64,000 nt of DNA from an uncultured Mycolicibacterium sp. (GCF_937941905.1 NZ_CALDGS010000094.1:124001-188000), one strand, 5' to 3'. Numbered from the stretch's first letter, positions 51,278-60,617 are shown. Notes: generated from the letters alone by a model not told the origin. Made by a program: numbers and translations.

Positions 51278-52299
51278 CGGACACCCCTGCCCCGGCGCAA
51301 CAGCATCGCACCGAACGCCGGCACGCCGATCAGCGCGGTCACCACACCGGTCGGTAGCTCCTGTGGAGCGAACACGGTTCGGGCCAGGGTGTCGACCCAC
51401 ACCATGAAGACCGCACCTAGAATCGCGACGCTGGGCAGCAGCCGCCGATGCCCCGGACCGACGATCAGTCGCGCCGCGTGCGGAAGTACCAGTCCGACGA
51501 ACCCGATTGCGCCGACGGCACTGACTGTTGTTGCGGTGATGAGTGCGGTGACCACCAGCAGGATCGCCCTGGCCCGTACCACCGGAACACCGAGCGTTGC
51601 GGCGGCGTCCTGTCCGAAGGCGAACGCATCGAGCACGTTCGCGGCCAGGAGGCAGACCACCAGGCCGATCCCGGTCGCGACACCACACAGGTACACGTCG
51701 GCCCAGCCCACCCCCGACATCGATCCCAGCAGCCAGAACAGCACGCCCCGGGTCTGTTCGGCATTGGCCGCCGACATCACGACGAACGAGGTCAGGGCGG
51801 AGAAGAGCTGGGTACCGGCGACCCCGGCGAGCACCACCTGTTCGGTACTCCCGCCAGCACCGTAGGCCAGTGCGAGCACCACCACGAACGCCGTCACTGC
51901 ACCGATGAATGCCCCACCTGACAGACCCACCGCACTCGCGCCGACCCCCAGTACCACGACCACGACAGCGCCCGTCGATGCACCGCCGGACACCCCGAGA
52001 ATGAAGGGATCTACCAGTGGATTCCGGAGCAGCGACTGCAGGATCGCGCCGCACAGCGCCAATCCCGCGCCGCAGAGTGCCGCCATGACCACACGCGGCA
52101 ACCGCAACTCCCAGACGATCCCGTCCTGCAACGCGGTGGCCCCGGACGTTCCGGCACCCAGGTGGTCGGCCACGATCCGGTACACGTCGACCATCGACAG
52201 ACTCGCCGGGCCTATCGTGATGGCCAGGGCCATCGACAGAGTGAGTCCTGCCAGCCCCGCCAACCACAGACCGGCGAGCGGACCGATACGGGTCAACAA
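51274..52299 (-). CDS. ABC importer permease, BtuC/FecCD type
   Basis: A 341-residue membrane protein of the FecCD family with about ten helices; RNPLVDPFILGVSGGAS and the GAIGFVGLVLPHAARLIVGPGHRRLLP coupling loop are diagnostic. TTG 52299 is two bases after the binding-protein stop; no better start exists, as an ATG would lie well inside helix 1. Confidence 0.87.
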   Translation of the reverse strand: MLTRIGPLAGLWLAGLAGLTLSMALAITIGPASLSMVDVYRIVADHLGAGTSGATALQDGIVWELRLPRVVMAALCGAGLALCGAILQSLLRNPLVDPFILGVSGGASTGAVVVVVLGVGASAVGLSGGAFIGAVTAFVVVLALAYGAGGSTEQVVLAGVAGTQLFSALTSFVVMSAANAEQTRGVLFWLLGSMSGVGWADVYLCGVATGIGLVVCLLAANVLDAFAFGQDAAATLGVPVVRARAILLVVTALITATTVSAVGAIGFVGLVLPHAARLIVGPGHRRLLPSVAILGAVFMVWVDTLARTVFAPQELPTGVVTALIGVPAFGAMLLRRGRGVR

Positions 52300-52301
52300 C
52301 G

Positions 52302-53315
52302 CTACGACGACATCCCGAACTCGCGCAGCCCGGCTGCGACCTTCTCGACCCCGTCGACGGTTCGAATCGACGGGTTCAGATCAGCGCCGTTGACCACGAT
52401 GTACCGACGCAGTTGTACTGCGGTGAGGCGTCTGGTCACCGGGTGGGATTCCAGGAAGTCGATCTTCGCCTGCAACGCGTCACCGTCGATGGTGCGGCGA
52501 CTCAGATCGGCCAGCACCAGTACGTCCGGGTTCCGTTCGGCGACCGCCTCCCAACTGACCTGTGGCCACTCCTCGTTGGTGTCGTCGAACACATTCCGCA
52601 CCCCGACCGCCTGCGCGATCACACCCGGTGCGCCACAGCAGCCGGCGAAATACGGGGCCCGGATATCGGAGAACCAGAATGCTGCCGTCGTCCCTGGTTG
52701 CGCTCGGGTTTCTGACGCCGCGCCGAGGCGATCGCGCAGCTCGGCAATCAGCTGGCGACCGCGTTCCTCGACTCCGAAGATTCTTCCAAGGTCCGAGATT
52801 TCTTCGTAGACCAAATCCATCGTGAACGGCTCGATGCGCACGCCGTCACCATGCCCGGCATCTTTACCCGCACAATCGCTCGGCGCGAGATACGTCGGCA
52901 CTCCGAGCCGTTCGAACTGTTCGCGATCGGCGACCCCGCCCGGGCCGAGGGTACCGGTGAACGATGCCGAGATGAAGTCCGGAGCGGTCTCGAGAACCGC
53001 CTCCAGTGCGGGCTTGTTGTCCGACAATCGCGGCACCCGCGCGTTCTCGCCCGCCAGATTCTCCCGAACCGGATCGGTCCAGGTAGCGGTGCCGACCATG
53101 CGATCGGCGAGCCCGAGAGACAACAGAATCTCGGTGGATCCCTGGTTGAGTGACACCGCACGTTGCGGCGACGCCGAAATCATCACCTGCCGACCACAGT
53201 TGAGCACGGTCAACGGATAGCCGTCGCTCTCGGCCACCGCGCTCTCCACGGCTTGCCCACACCCCACCACCAACAGCGCGAACACCGCAAGCAAGGCCGG
53301 AATCCGGGCGCTCAT
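52302..53315 (-). CDS. BtuF-type binding lipoprotein, proximal copy
   Basis: A 337-residue periplasmic-binding-protein (PF01497 type) with lipobox ending at Cys19 (LLVVGC). Mature-part Cys at 40, 148, 226 and 227 are shared with the tandem copy; the vicinal pair sits in PYFAGCCGAPG. ATG overlaps the stop of the copy upstream (ATGA). Probable corrinoid-binding component. Two consecutive paralogues may bind different corrinoids. Confidence 0.82.
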   Translation of the reverse strand: MSARIPALLAVFALLVVGCGQAVESAVAESDGYPLTVLNCGRQVMISASPQRAVSLNQGSTEILLSLGLADRMVGTATWTDPVRENLAGENARVPRLSDNKPALEAVLETAPDFISASFTGTLGPGGVADREQFERLGVPTYLAPSDCAGKDAGHGDGVRIEPFTMDLVYEEISDLGRIFGVEERGRQLIAELRDRLGAASETRAQPGTTAAFWFSDIRAPYFAGCCGAPGVIAQAVGVRNVFDDTNEEWPQVSWEAVAERNPDVLVLADLSRRTIDGDALQAKIDFLESHPVTRRLTAVQLRRYIVVNGADLNPSIRTVDGVEKVAAGLREFGMSS

Positions 53316-54316
53316 TGCGCCAATCCGTACGACTCGAGCGCGGCGGCAAGTTTCTCCACCGCATCAACCTGCCGAATCCCAGGGTCGAGTTCTGACCCGG
53401 CCAAAACGACGAAGTGTTCATTACGAACCGCGGTCATGTTCCTGGTTACCGGATGCGATTGCAGGAAACGGCGTTTCGAATCCAGGTCGTCTCCGTCGAC
53501 CCGACGCCGACTCAGGTCGGCCAGGACCAGGATATCGGGGTCCCGAGCGGCGACCGTCTCCCAGTCGACCTCCGGCCAGTCCTCGGCGATGTCCGCGAAG
53601 ACATTCGTGAGTCCAAGATACTCACTGTAAAGACCTGGGGCTGAACAACATCCAGCCATGTATGGGGTACGCAACCCGGAAAACCAGTAGGCAACCGTGG
53701 TCCCCTCCACCGCGGTCACATGCGCCGCCTCGAGCCGTCGCCGGAGCCCGTCGATCAATGCAGTGCCGCGCTCCGGAACCCCGAAGATCGCCGCCAGTTC
53801 CGCAATCTCGCCGAACAGCGTAGCGAACCGCAAAGGCTCGGAGCGGGTCACGGTTTCCCCGCTTACCTGGGCACCGGCACACACCGAAGGTGACAGATAC
53901 CCAGCCACGCCGAGGTCGGCGAGCCGGGCCCGATCTCCGACCACCGCCGGAGTGAAAGTGTGTGCGCTTGCCGAGACGATGAGGTCGGGTTCGGTAGCGA
54001 GCACCGTTTCCAGAGCCGGGTCGTTGTCGGCCAGCCGTGGCACGCGAGCGTTGGCATCGGCGAGTTCGGGTAGCACCGGGTCGAACCAGGTGCTGGTACC
54101 CACCATGCGGTCGGCCAGCCCGAGCGACAGCAGGATCTCGGTGGAGGCCTGGTACAGCGACACCACGCGGCGCGGTGGTCGGTCGAAGGTGACGTCGGCA
54201 CCGCAGTTCTGCAGTACCACGGGATAATCGGGTGTCGGGGTCGATGACTCGACAACGCTGCCGCTCCCACAGCCGGCGAGCAGCAGCACGGTGATAAGTG
54301 CGGTGATCGCACGCAT
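53312..54316 (-). CDS. BtuF-type binding lipoprotein, promoter-proximal copy
   Basis: A 334-residue paralogue of the protein at 52302 (shared STEILLSLGLADRMVGT and AGCCSAPG), with lipobox ending at Cys16 (LLLAGC). It is the first gene after the cobalamin riboswitch, starting 54 bases from the B12 box. The same four mature-part Cys positions are conserved. Likely duplicate that arose in place. Confidence 0.82.
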   Translation of the reverse strand: MRAITALITVLLLAGCGSGSVVESSTPTPDYPVVLQNCGADVTFDRPPRRVVSLYQASTEILLSLGLADRMVGTSTWFDPVLPELADANARVPRLADNDPALETVLATEPDLIVSASAHTFTPAVVGDRARLADLGVAGYLSPSVCAGAQVSGETVTRSEPLRFATLFGEIAELAAIFGVPERGTALIDGLRRRLEAAHVTAVEGTTVAYWFSGLRTPYMAGCCSAPGLYSEYLGLTNVFADIAEDWPEVDWETVAARDPDILVLADLSRRRVDGDDLDSKRRFLQSHPVTRNMTAVRNEHFVVLAGSELDPGIRQVDAVEKLAAALESYGLAQ

Positions 54317-54369
54317 CCGCCACGTCCTTGGTCAGGGCCCATATCGCGAGGCCGTTGAACGGGTCACCG

Positions 54370-54453
54370 GCCCCAGGCGATCGGACTCGAGGCGAGCGCC
54401 TCACACCGTTGCGCGTCAGTTCCGGATTCGCACCGGATTCCCCCGGGGTCGGC
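54370..54453 (-). ncRNA. Cobalamin riboswitch
   Basis: On the minus strand the conserved cobalamin-aptamer blocks appear in order: GGGGGAATCCGGTGCGAATC (54425-54444), CTGACGCGCAACGGTGTGA (54401-54419) and the B12 box AGTCCGATCGCCTG (54374-54387). A hairpin of GGCCG..CGGCC (54351-54373) follows before the first binding-protein gene and could be the expression platform. Bound adenosyl- or methylcobalamin would shut off import genes. Confidence 0.9.
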
Positions 54454-54459
54454 GCCCGT

Positions 54460-54465
54460 ACTCTA
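54460..54465 (-). promoter_or_regulatory. -10 box (TAGAGT) of the corrinoid uptake operon
   Basis: TAGAGT on the minus strand fits TANNNT and places the start of transcription about seven bases later, at the 5' edge of the riboswitch. No clear -35. Confidence 0.5.
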
Positions 54466-54483
54466 GCAGGAGCGGATGGCCGA

Positions 54484-54518
54484 TTTCCCCGCGAGCAGAC
54501 GCCGCCCCTTCCGGCGCG
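54484..54518 (+). repeat. Intergenic repeat, CCCCGCGAGCAGA type, copy 2
   Basis: TTCCCCGCGAGCAGACGCC then CCCCTTCCGGCGC, closely matching 22953-22985 with three small differences. It lies between the SsuD-like gene (stop 54544) and the riboswitch promoter. Confidence 0.5.
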
Positions 54519-54543
54519 GATTTCGCGGGCGCGGTAGGACCGG

Positions 54544-55641
54544 TCAGACGCCGGCCGGGGCGTGGGCGAACAGCGGCAGCACGCCCTGGCCGACGTGGTG
54601 GATCTCCACCCGCTGCGGGTAGCCGCTGAGCACGAACTCGGTGACGCCGAGCTGCGCGTACTCGTTGAACAGCGCGGCCACCTCGGCGTAGGAGCCGACC
54701 GCGGCGGTGCCGGCGCCGTCACGCAGCAGGCTCGGGCCCGCCCACAGCCCGGGGTGGATCTCCAGGTCGCGCACCCCGACGAGCTCACCGGTGGTCAGCG
54801 CCGCCATCCGGCGCTGCCCCTCCGAGCCGCTGGCCAGGTAGCGCTCGTGGGCGCTGCGCACCGCCTCGGGGGTGAGCCCGGTCATCAGCTCCGCGGCCCG
54901 CTGCCAGGCCTCCTCGGCGGTGGGCCGGGCCACCGTGTGCAGGCGCACCCCGTAGCGCAGGGTGCGGCCGTGCCGGGCCGCGGCGGCGCGCACCCGCTCG
55001 ATCTTCTCGGCGACCTGCTCGGGCGGCTCGCACCAGGTCAGGTAGACGTCGGCGTGCTGCGCGGCGACCTCGATGGCCTCCGGCGAGCTGCCGCCGAAGT
55101 AGATCGTCGGGACGTGTTCGAGCGGGTAGGCCAGTGCCGCGCGCTCGATCCGGTAGAACTCGCCGTGGAAGCTGAACTCGGGGTTGTTCCACAGCCCGCG
55201 CAGCACGGTCAGGAACTCGCCGGTGCGCCGGTAGCGGGCGGCCTTGTCGGCCCAGTCGCCGAACCGGCGCATCTCGTCGTCGTCGCCGCCGGTGACGACG
55301 TTGAGCGCCAGCCGGTTGCCGGTGAACCGCTGATAGGTGCCGACCTGCTGGGCCGCCGCCGTCGGCGAGAGCACCCCGGGCCGGAACGCCACCAGGTACT
55401 TCAGCCGCTCGGTGTGCTGGGCCAGTGCCGCGGTGGCGATCCAGGAGTCCTCGCAGTGGGTGCCGGTCGGGGTGAGCACCGCCTCGAAGCCGTAGCCCTC
55501 GGCCGCGCGGCCGAGCTCGGTGAGGTTCTCCAGCGTGGGCTGCAGGTGGGTGCGCAGCCGGGTCTCGGCCGCCAACCGGTTGTCGGCGATGGTGGTGGTG
55601 TCGCCGTGGGTGGGCAGGTACCAGTGGAACTTCAGCGTCAC
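54544..55641 (-). CDS. SsuD-like FMN-dependent alkanesulfonate monooxygenase
   Basis: A 365-residue luciferase-family monooxygenase of the SsuD group: start KFHWYLPTHGDT, then GRAAEGYGFEAVLTPTGTHCEDSW, the VGTYQRFTGNRLALNVVTGGDDDEMRRFGD stretch, and YFGGSSPEA. SsuD enzymes release sulfite from alkanesulfonates with FMNH2. It stands alone here, without an SsuABC transporter or SsuE reductase nearby, and is downstream of the repeat next to the corrinoid operon. Start ATG 55641. Confidence 0.85.
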   Translation of the reverse strand: MTLKFHWYLPTHGDTTTIADNRLAAETRLRTHLQPTLENLTELGRAAEGYGFEAVLTPTGTHCEDSWIATAALAQHTERLKYLVAFRPGVLSPTAAAQQVGTYQRFTGNRLALNVVTGGDDDEMRRFGDWADKAARYRRTGEFLTVLRGLWNNPEFSFHGEFYRIERAALAYPLEHVPTIYFGGSSPEAIEVAAQHADVYLTWCEPPEQVAEKIERVRAAAARHGRTLRYGVRLHTVARPTAEEAWQRAAELMTGLTPEAVRSAHERYLASGSEGQRRMAALTTGELVGVRDLEIHPGLWAGPSLLRDGAGTAAVGSYAEVAALFNEYAQLGVTEFVLSGYPQRVEIHHVGQGVLPLFAHAPAGV

Positions 55642-55813
55642 GGCCCCGGAGTCTGCCGCGCCGGGCGCGGACCCGCCAGATTTGCGACCAGCGTGATCGG
55701 ATCCACCGCCCGGACGGCCGGCTCCCCGACGCGGGTTCCGGGCGCCGCCTACCGGGGCGCATTCGGCGACGACGACCTGTCCAACGCTGTCGGGGAGCCG
55801 GCCGTGGTTCCGG

Positions 55814-56242
55814 TCAGCCGCGGGTGATGTAGGCCTGCAACTGCTGCTGCTCGGCCTCGAGTTCCTCCATCCGGGTCTTGACCACGTCGCCGATGCTGAC
55901 GATGCCGACGAGCCGGCCGCGCTCCATGACCGGGACGTGGCGGACCCGGTTGTTGGTCATCACGGCGGCCAGGTCGTCGACGGCGTCGTCGGGGCTGCAG
56001 GTGAACACCAGGGCGGTCATGATCTCCGACACCGGGCGGGTCAGCAGGTCCGGGCCGTGTTCGTGCAGCTTGCGCACCACATCGCGCTCGGAGACCATGC
56101 CGACCACCCCCTCCGGGCCGATGACCACCATCGCGCCGATGTTGTGGGTGGCCAGCTCGGCGAGCAGCCCGGTCACCGTCGTGGTCTCGGTGACCGTGGC
56201 CACCGCCGACCCCTTGTTGCGTAGCACGTCCGCGATGCGCAT
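55814..56242 (-). CDS. CBS-domain pair protein (Rv2406c type)
   Basis: A 142-residue protein made of two CBS domains (ADVLRNKGSAVATV, and PVSEIMTALVFTCSPDD onward, each with a VRHVPVMERGRLVGIVSIGDVV-type end). CBS pairs bind adenosine nucleotides. Backbone gene. Downstream tail is Gln/Glu-rich (EELEAEQQQLQAYI). Confidence 0.85.
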   Translation of the reverse strand: MRIADVLRNKGSAVATVTETTTVTGLLAELATHNIGAMVVIGPEGVVGMVSERDVVRKLHEHGPDLLTRPVSEIMTALVFTCSPDDAVDDLAAVMTNNRVRHVPVMERGRLVGIVSIGDVVKTRMEELEAEQQQLQAYITRG

Positions 56243-56284
56243 CGCCGCCCCCGGGTGATCCAGCTCACACCAGCCTAGCGGTTG

Positions 56285-56887
56285 TCAGCGGGGCGCGCGC
56301 CACATCGGCCATAACGTCGGCCCGCCGCCGGGGACGACGATCTCCCCGGTGACCTCGAACCCGAACCGCTCGTAGTAGGGGATGTTGACCGGGTTGGAGG
56401 ACTCCAGGTAGGCGGGGGCGTGCTCGGCGTCGACGCGGTCGAGCTGGGCGCGCATCAGCGCCTGCCCGTAGCCGCGGCCGCGCACCGTCGGATCGCTGCC
56501 GATGACGGCCAGGTACCAGTGCGGCTCGGCCGGGTGGTGCTGTTTCATCAGCTCGGCGAGCTGCTGGCCGGCCGTGGCCCGCGACCCCAGCGCGAGCAGC
56601 AGCGCCGGCAGCATGCGCAGCTCCTCGAGCCGGGACTGTTTCCACCGGCCGGGCGGGTCCCACAGCGCCGCCCCGCCGATGTCGGCACCCGCCGCGACCT
56701 GCGGGGCGCCGGAACGCAGAAAGTGGTGCCGGGTCATCGCGGCGAACATCCGCGGCAGCCCGCGGGCCCGGGCGGCCGGGTCGGGCAGCAGCCAGGTCAT
56801 GACCGGGTCCTCGTAGAACGCCCGGCCGAGCACCGCGGCCAGCCGGCGCACCTGGTCCCGGCGCGCGGGGGTGACGTCGATCTGCAC
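56285..56887 (-). CDS. GNAT-family N-acetyltransferase
   Basis: A 200-residue acetyltransferase. The acetyl-CoA loop is SDPTVRGRGYGQALM (about 130-144), and the family end is YYERFGFEVTGEI. GTG 56887 is the start. It stands where M. tuberculosis has RNase Z and PE24 genes, neither of which appears here. Substrate unknown. Confidence 0.8.
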   Translation of the reverse strand: MQIDVTPARRDQVRRLAAVLGRAFYEDPVMTWLLPDPAARARGLPRMFAAMTRHHFLRSGAPQVAAGADIGGAALWDPPGRWKQSRLEELRMLPALLLALGSRATAGQQLAELMKQHHPAEPHWYLAVIGSDPTVRGRGYGQALMRAQLDRVDAEHAPAYLESSNPVNIPYYERFGFEVTGEIVVPGGGPTLWPMWRAPR

Positions 56888-56968
56888 GACTCAACCCTGG
56901 CACGACCGGCCCGCGGCCGGTAGCCATGGTGCTCACCGGAGTGACCCCGCCGGGTGCCGGGGAATCGG

Positions 56969-57805
56969 CTAGGCCAGTCGGGTGATCTCGACGACGACGT
57001 CCAGATCGGTCGCCCCCTCGCCGGTGTAGATGCCCTTGAGCGGGGCGACGTCGGCGTAGTCGCGGCCCACCCCGACGCTGACGTAGCGCTCGTCGATGGC
57101 CGAGTCGTTGGTGGGGTCGTAGTGCCACCAGTCGCCGGTCCAGGCCTGGATCCAGGCGTGGCTCTGCCCGTCGACGGTCTCGCCGATCTCGGCGTCGGCG
57201 CGCGGGTGCAGGTACCCGGACACGTACCGGGCGGGGATTCCCATGGCGCGCAACAGGATCAGCGACAGGTGGGCGAAGTCCTGGCACACCCCCTTGCCCT
57301 CGCGCAGCGCGTCGAGCCCCGACGAGTGCACCCCGGTGGTGCCCTTGACGTAGGACAGCTCGCTGCGCACCCACTCCGCCGCGGCGAGCACCGCGTCCAC
57401 CGGGTCGTGGCGTCGGGCGATCCGCTCGCCGACCCGTGCCACCCGCTTGCTGTACGGGGTGTAGCCGGTGGGCACGAGCACCTCGTGAAACCGGTCGGCG
57501 ACCGGGTCGGATGCCAGCTCGTCCCAGCCGATCTTGGCCGGCGGTTCGTCCCGGTCGGTCTCCACCACCGACGAGGAGACCACCTCCAGCTCGGTGTGCG
57601 GGGCGTGCAGGTCGAACGCGGTGACCGCGGTGCCCCAGTAGTCGGTGTAGCGGTAGGTGCGGGTGGCCGGGACGGTCTCCACCCGGTTGATGATGACGTT
57701 CTGCCGGGAGTCCGACCGCGGGGTGAGCCGGGCCTCGTTGAACGACGCGGTCACCGGCGACTTGTAGGCGTACCCGGTCGAGTGCACGACCCGCATGCGC
57801 CACAT
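56969..57805 (-). CDS. Transglutaminase-like cysteine protein (Rv2409c type)
   Basis: A 278-residue transglutaminase-fold protein with the triad Cys174 (GVCQDFAHL), His216 (SHAWIQAW) and Asp230 (HYDPTND), and the N-terminal bacterial region of the family. ATG 57805 shares a base with the preceding stop. It is always found with the alpha-E and ATP-grasp genes that follow on the same strand; that trio is thought to make or modify a peptide (family knowledge). Confidence 0.92.
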   Translation of the reverse strand: MWRMRVVHSTGYAYKSPVTASFNEARLTPRSDSRQNVIINRVETVPATRTYRYTDYWGTAVTAFDLHAPHTELEVVSSSVVETDRDEPPAKIGWDELASDPVADRFHEVLVPTGYTPYSKRVARVGERIARRHDPVDAVLAAAEWVRSELSYVKGTTGVHSSGLDALREGKGVCQDFAHLSLILLRAMGIPARYVSGYLHPRADAEIGETVDGQSHAWIQAWTGDWWHYDPTNDSAIDERYVSVGVGRDYADVAPLKGIYTGEGATDLDVVVEITRLA

Positions 57806-58782
57806 CAGATCTCACCCTCCTCGATGACCGCCACCGGGGCGCGGCCGGCGTCGGTCCAGGCCACCCACGGCGCGGTGTGGAAGAACTGCACCGCGATCGC
57901 CTCCCCCACCTCGTGACAGGTGCGCTGCAGGTGGGCCAGCCGCTGCTCCAGCGACTCCAGCAGCACCCCCGGCTCCAGGAACTCCAGCTCGCTGCGGGCC
58001 CGGCCGAGCAGCCGCTGCGCCTCCACGGTGACGCCGAGCCGGTTGTGCGGCCGGTGCAGCAGTTCGTCGAGGTTGTGCTCGGCCAGGCGCAGCGAGTAGA
58101 ACACCGACCGCGGGAACAGCCGGTCGAGCATCATGAACTCCACCACCCGGGTGGCGTCCAGCACGCCCCGGTAGGTGCGCAGGTAGGTGTCGTGCGCACC
58201 GGCCGAGCGCAGCAGCGTCACCCAGGCCGGCGAGGAGGCGGAGTCCCCGACCCGCGACAGCAGCAGCCGCACCGTCATGTCCACCCGTTCGATGGCGCGG
58301 CCGAGCACCATGAACCGGTAGCCGTCGTCGCGGGAGAGCGTGGAGTCGGCCAGCCCGGCGAACATCGCCGCCCGGCCCTCGATGTAGGACAGGAACTCGT
58401 GCGGGCCGAAGCGGCGAGCCGCGCGTTCCCGCTCGGGCAGCGCGTTGTAGGTGGTGTTCAGGCACTCCCAGATGTCGGTGGAGGTGACTTCCCTTGCGCC
58501 GCGGGCGTTCTCGCGCGCCGCACAGATGGCGTCGACGATGGAGGTGCCGCCCGGCACGTCCCGGCCGAACGCGACGATGTCGGTCAGCGACCACACGTCG
58601 AGCGGATGGTCCGGCGGGCTCATGCCCAGCACCCGCAGCAGGGTGCGCGCCACCCGGTCCGGGTCGACGCTGGAGTCCTCGAGCAACTGGTGCACGGTGA
58701 CGTCGAGGATGCGGGCGGTGTCGTCGGCGCGCTCGACGTAGCGGCCGATCCAGTACAGCGACTCGGCGTTGCGGGCCAGCAT
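57805..58782 (-). CDS. Alpha-E domain protein (DUF403, Rv2410c type)
   Basis: A 325-residue helical protein with the family start MLARNAESLYWIGRYVERADDTARI and the LLLSRVG and DELLHRPHNR stretches. Role unknown, but it is regularly linked to ATP-grasp and transglutaminase partners, here eight bases after the ATP-grasp gene and overlapping the transglutaminase gene. Confidence 0.92.
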   Translation of the reverse strand: MLARNAESLYWIGRYVERADDTARILDVTVHQLLEDSSVDPDRVARTLLRVLGMSPPDHPLDVWSLTDIVAFGRDVPGGTSIVDAICAARENARGAREVTSTDIWECLNTTYNALPERERAARRFGPHEFLSYIEGRAAMFAGLADSTLSRDDGYRFMVLGRAIERVDMTVRLLLSRVGDSASSPAWVTLLRSAGAHDTYLRTYRGVLDATRVVEFMMLDRLFPRSVFYSLRLAEHNLDELLHRPHNRLGVTVEAQRLLGRARSELEFLEPGVLLESLEQRLAHLQRTCHEVGEAIAVQFFHTAPWVAWTDAGRAPVAVIEEGEI

Positions 58783-58790
58783 CGGTGCTC

Positions 58791-60449
58791 CTACTGCTGC
58801 TGTTGCTGTTGCTGGGAGACCGGCACCGCGGGCTCGCGGTCGCGGTCGGACCGGGTGGTGTGCGGCAGGGTGCGCACCACCTGCGCGTCGCCGAGCTCGC
58901 GCGCGGCGCCGGAGGTGCGCGGCGCCAGCACCCAGGTGTCCTTGGAACCGCCGCCCTGGCTGGAGTTCACCACCAGCGAGCCCTCGGTGAGCGCGACCCG
59001 GGTCAGCCCGCCGGGCAGCACCCAGATGTCGTCGCCGTCGTTGACCGCGAACGGCCGCAGGTCGACGTGGCGCGGGGCGAGGTGGTCGCCGATGCGGGTG
59101 GGCACCGTGGACAGCTGCATCACCGGCTGGGCGATCCAGCCGCGCGGGTCGGTGCGGATCTTCTTGGCCAGCGCGTCAAGCTCCCTGGCGCCGGCCTGCG
59201 GCCCGAACACGATGCCGTAGCCGCCGGAGCCCTCCACCGGCTTGAGCACGAGTTCGTGCAGCCGGTCGAGCACCTCCTCGCGCTCCTCGTCGAGCCAGCA
59301 GCGGTAGGTGTCGACGTTGGCCAGCAGCGGTTTCTCGCCCAGGTAGTACTGGATGATGGTGGGCACGTAGGTGTAGACGAGCTTGTCGTCGGCGACCCCG
59401 TTGCCGACCGCGCTGGAGATCACCACGTTGCCGGCCCGGGCGGCGTTGAGCAGCCCGGCCACCCCGAGCACCGAGTCCGGCCGGAACTGCAGCGGGTCCA
59501 GGAACGCGTCGTCGATGCGCCGGTAGATCACGTCGACCTGGCGCTCCCCCTCGGTGGTGCGCATGTAGACGACGTTGTCGCGGCAGAACAGGTCGCGGCC
59601 CTCGACCAGCTCCACCCCCATCTGCCGGGCCAGGAGCGAGTGCTCGAAATAGGCGGAGTTGTAGACGCCGGGGGTGAGCACCACCACGGTGGGGTCGGCC
59701 TCGTTGGTGGCGGCGGCCTTGCGCAGCGCGCGCAGCAGGTGGGCGGCGTAGTCGCCGACCGCGCGCACCCGGTGGGTGGCGAACAGGTTGGGCACCACCC
59801 GGGCCATGGTGCGGCGGTTCTCCATCACATAGGACACCCCGGACGGGGAGCGCAGGTTGTCCTCCAGCACCCGGAAGTTGCCCTGGGCGTCGCGGATCAG
59901 GTCGATGCCGGCGACGTGGATGCGCACCCCGTTGGGCGGCTGGATGCCGAACGCCTGCCGGTGGAAGTGCTCGCAGGAGGTGATCAGCCGGCGCGGGATG
60001 ACGCCGTCGCGGAGGATCTCCTGGTCGCCGTAGATGTCGTCGAGGAACAGCTCCAGCGCGCGGACCCGCTGGATGATGCCGCGCTCGAGCCGGGACCACT
60101 CCGCCGCCGAGATCACCCGGGGCACCAGGTCCAGCGGGAACGGCCGCTCCTTGCCGGACAGCGAGAAGGTGATGCCCTGGTTGATGAAGGCCCGGTCCAG
60201 TGCCTCGGCGCGGGCCTGCAGGTCCTCGGCGTCGACCTGGGCCAGCTCGGCGTGGATGTTGCGGTACGGCGGCCGGACGTTGCCGTCGGCGTCGAACATC
60301 TCGTCGTAGGCGCCGGCGTAGCTGCCGAGGTCGCGGTAGCCGGCGAACACCCCGTCGAGCTTCGGCCGCCGGGTTCCGCCGGTGCGCCGGGAGCGGGGCG
60401 GGGTGCGCCGCGGGGCCGGTCCGTCGTCGGGCAGCGCGTGTGCAGTCAC
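58791..60449 (-). CDS. Circularly permuted ATP-grasp protein (Rv2411c type)
   Basis: A 552-residue CP-ATP-grasp (DUF404/DUF407) protein: YRDLGSYAGAYDEMFDADGNVRP early, RVLEDNLRSPSGVSYVMENR, VYMRTTEGERQVDVIYRRIDDAFLDPL, and VEGSGGYGIVFGP. The length matches Rv2411c (551) only if it starts at GTG 60449; the upstream extension is not conserved. The C-terminus ends in seven consecutive Gln. First gene of the trio. Confidence 0.92.
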   Translation of the reverse strand: MTAHALPDDGPAPRRTPPRSRRTGGTRRPKLDGVFAGYRDLGSYAGAYDEMFDADGNVRPPYRNIHAELAQVDAEDLQARAEALDRAFINQGITFSLSGKERPFPLDLVPRVISAAEWSRLERGIIQRVRALELFLDDIYGDQEILRDGVIPRRLITSCEHFHRQAFGIQPPNGVRIHVAGIDLIRDAQGNFRVLEDNLRSPSGVSYVMENRRTMARVVPNLFATHRVRAVGDYAAHLLRALRKAAATNEADPTVVVLTPGVYNSAYFEHSLLARQMGVELVEGRDLFCRDNVVYMRTTEGERQVDVIYRRIDDAFLDPLQFRPDSVLGVAGLLNAARAGNVVISSAVGNGVADDKLVYTYVPTIIQYYLGEKPLLANVDTYRCWLDEEREEVLDRLHELVLKPVEGSGGYGIVFGPQAGARELDALAKKIRTDPRGWIAQPVMQLSTVPTRIGDHLAPRHVDLRPFAVNDGDDIWVLPGGLTRVALTEGSLVVNSSQGGGSKDTWVLAPRTSGAARELGDAQVVRTLPHTTRSDRDREPAVPVSQQQQQQQ

Positions 60450-60617
60450 CCCCACATCGTGCGGCAAAATCGCCGTTCCGGCAGGTCGACGGGGAGGGTC
60501 GGGGCGACCGCTTTGGGAGTTGCGGGCACCCGCTGGTAATCTGATCAGTCGCTGCCCGCCGCACGGCGAGGCGAACAGGCTTGACAACCCCAGCTGAGCA
60601 TCAGAAGGAACTAACGC

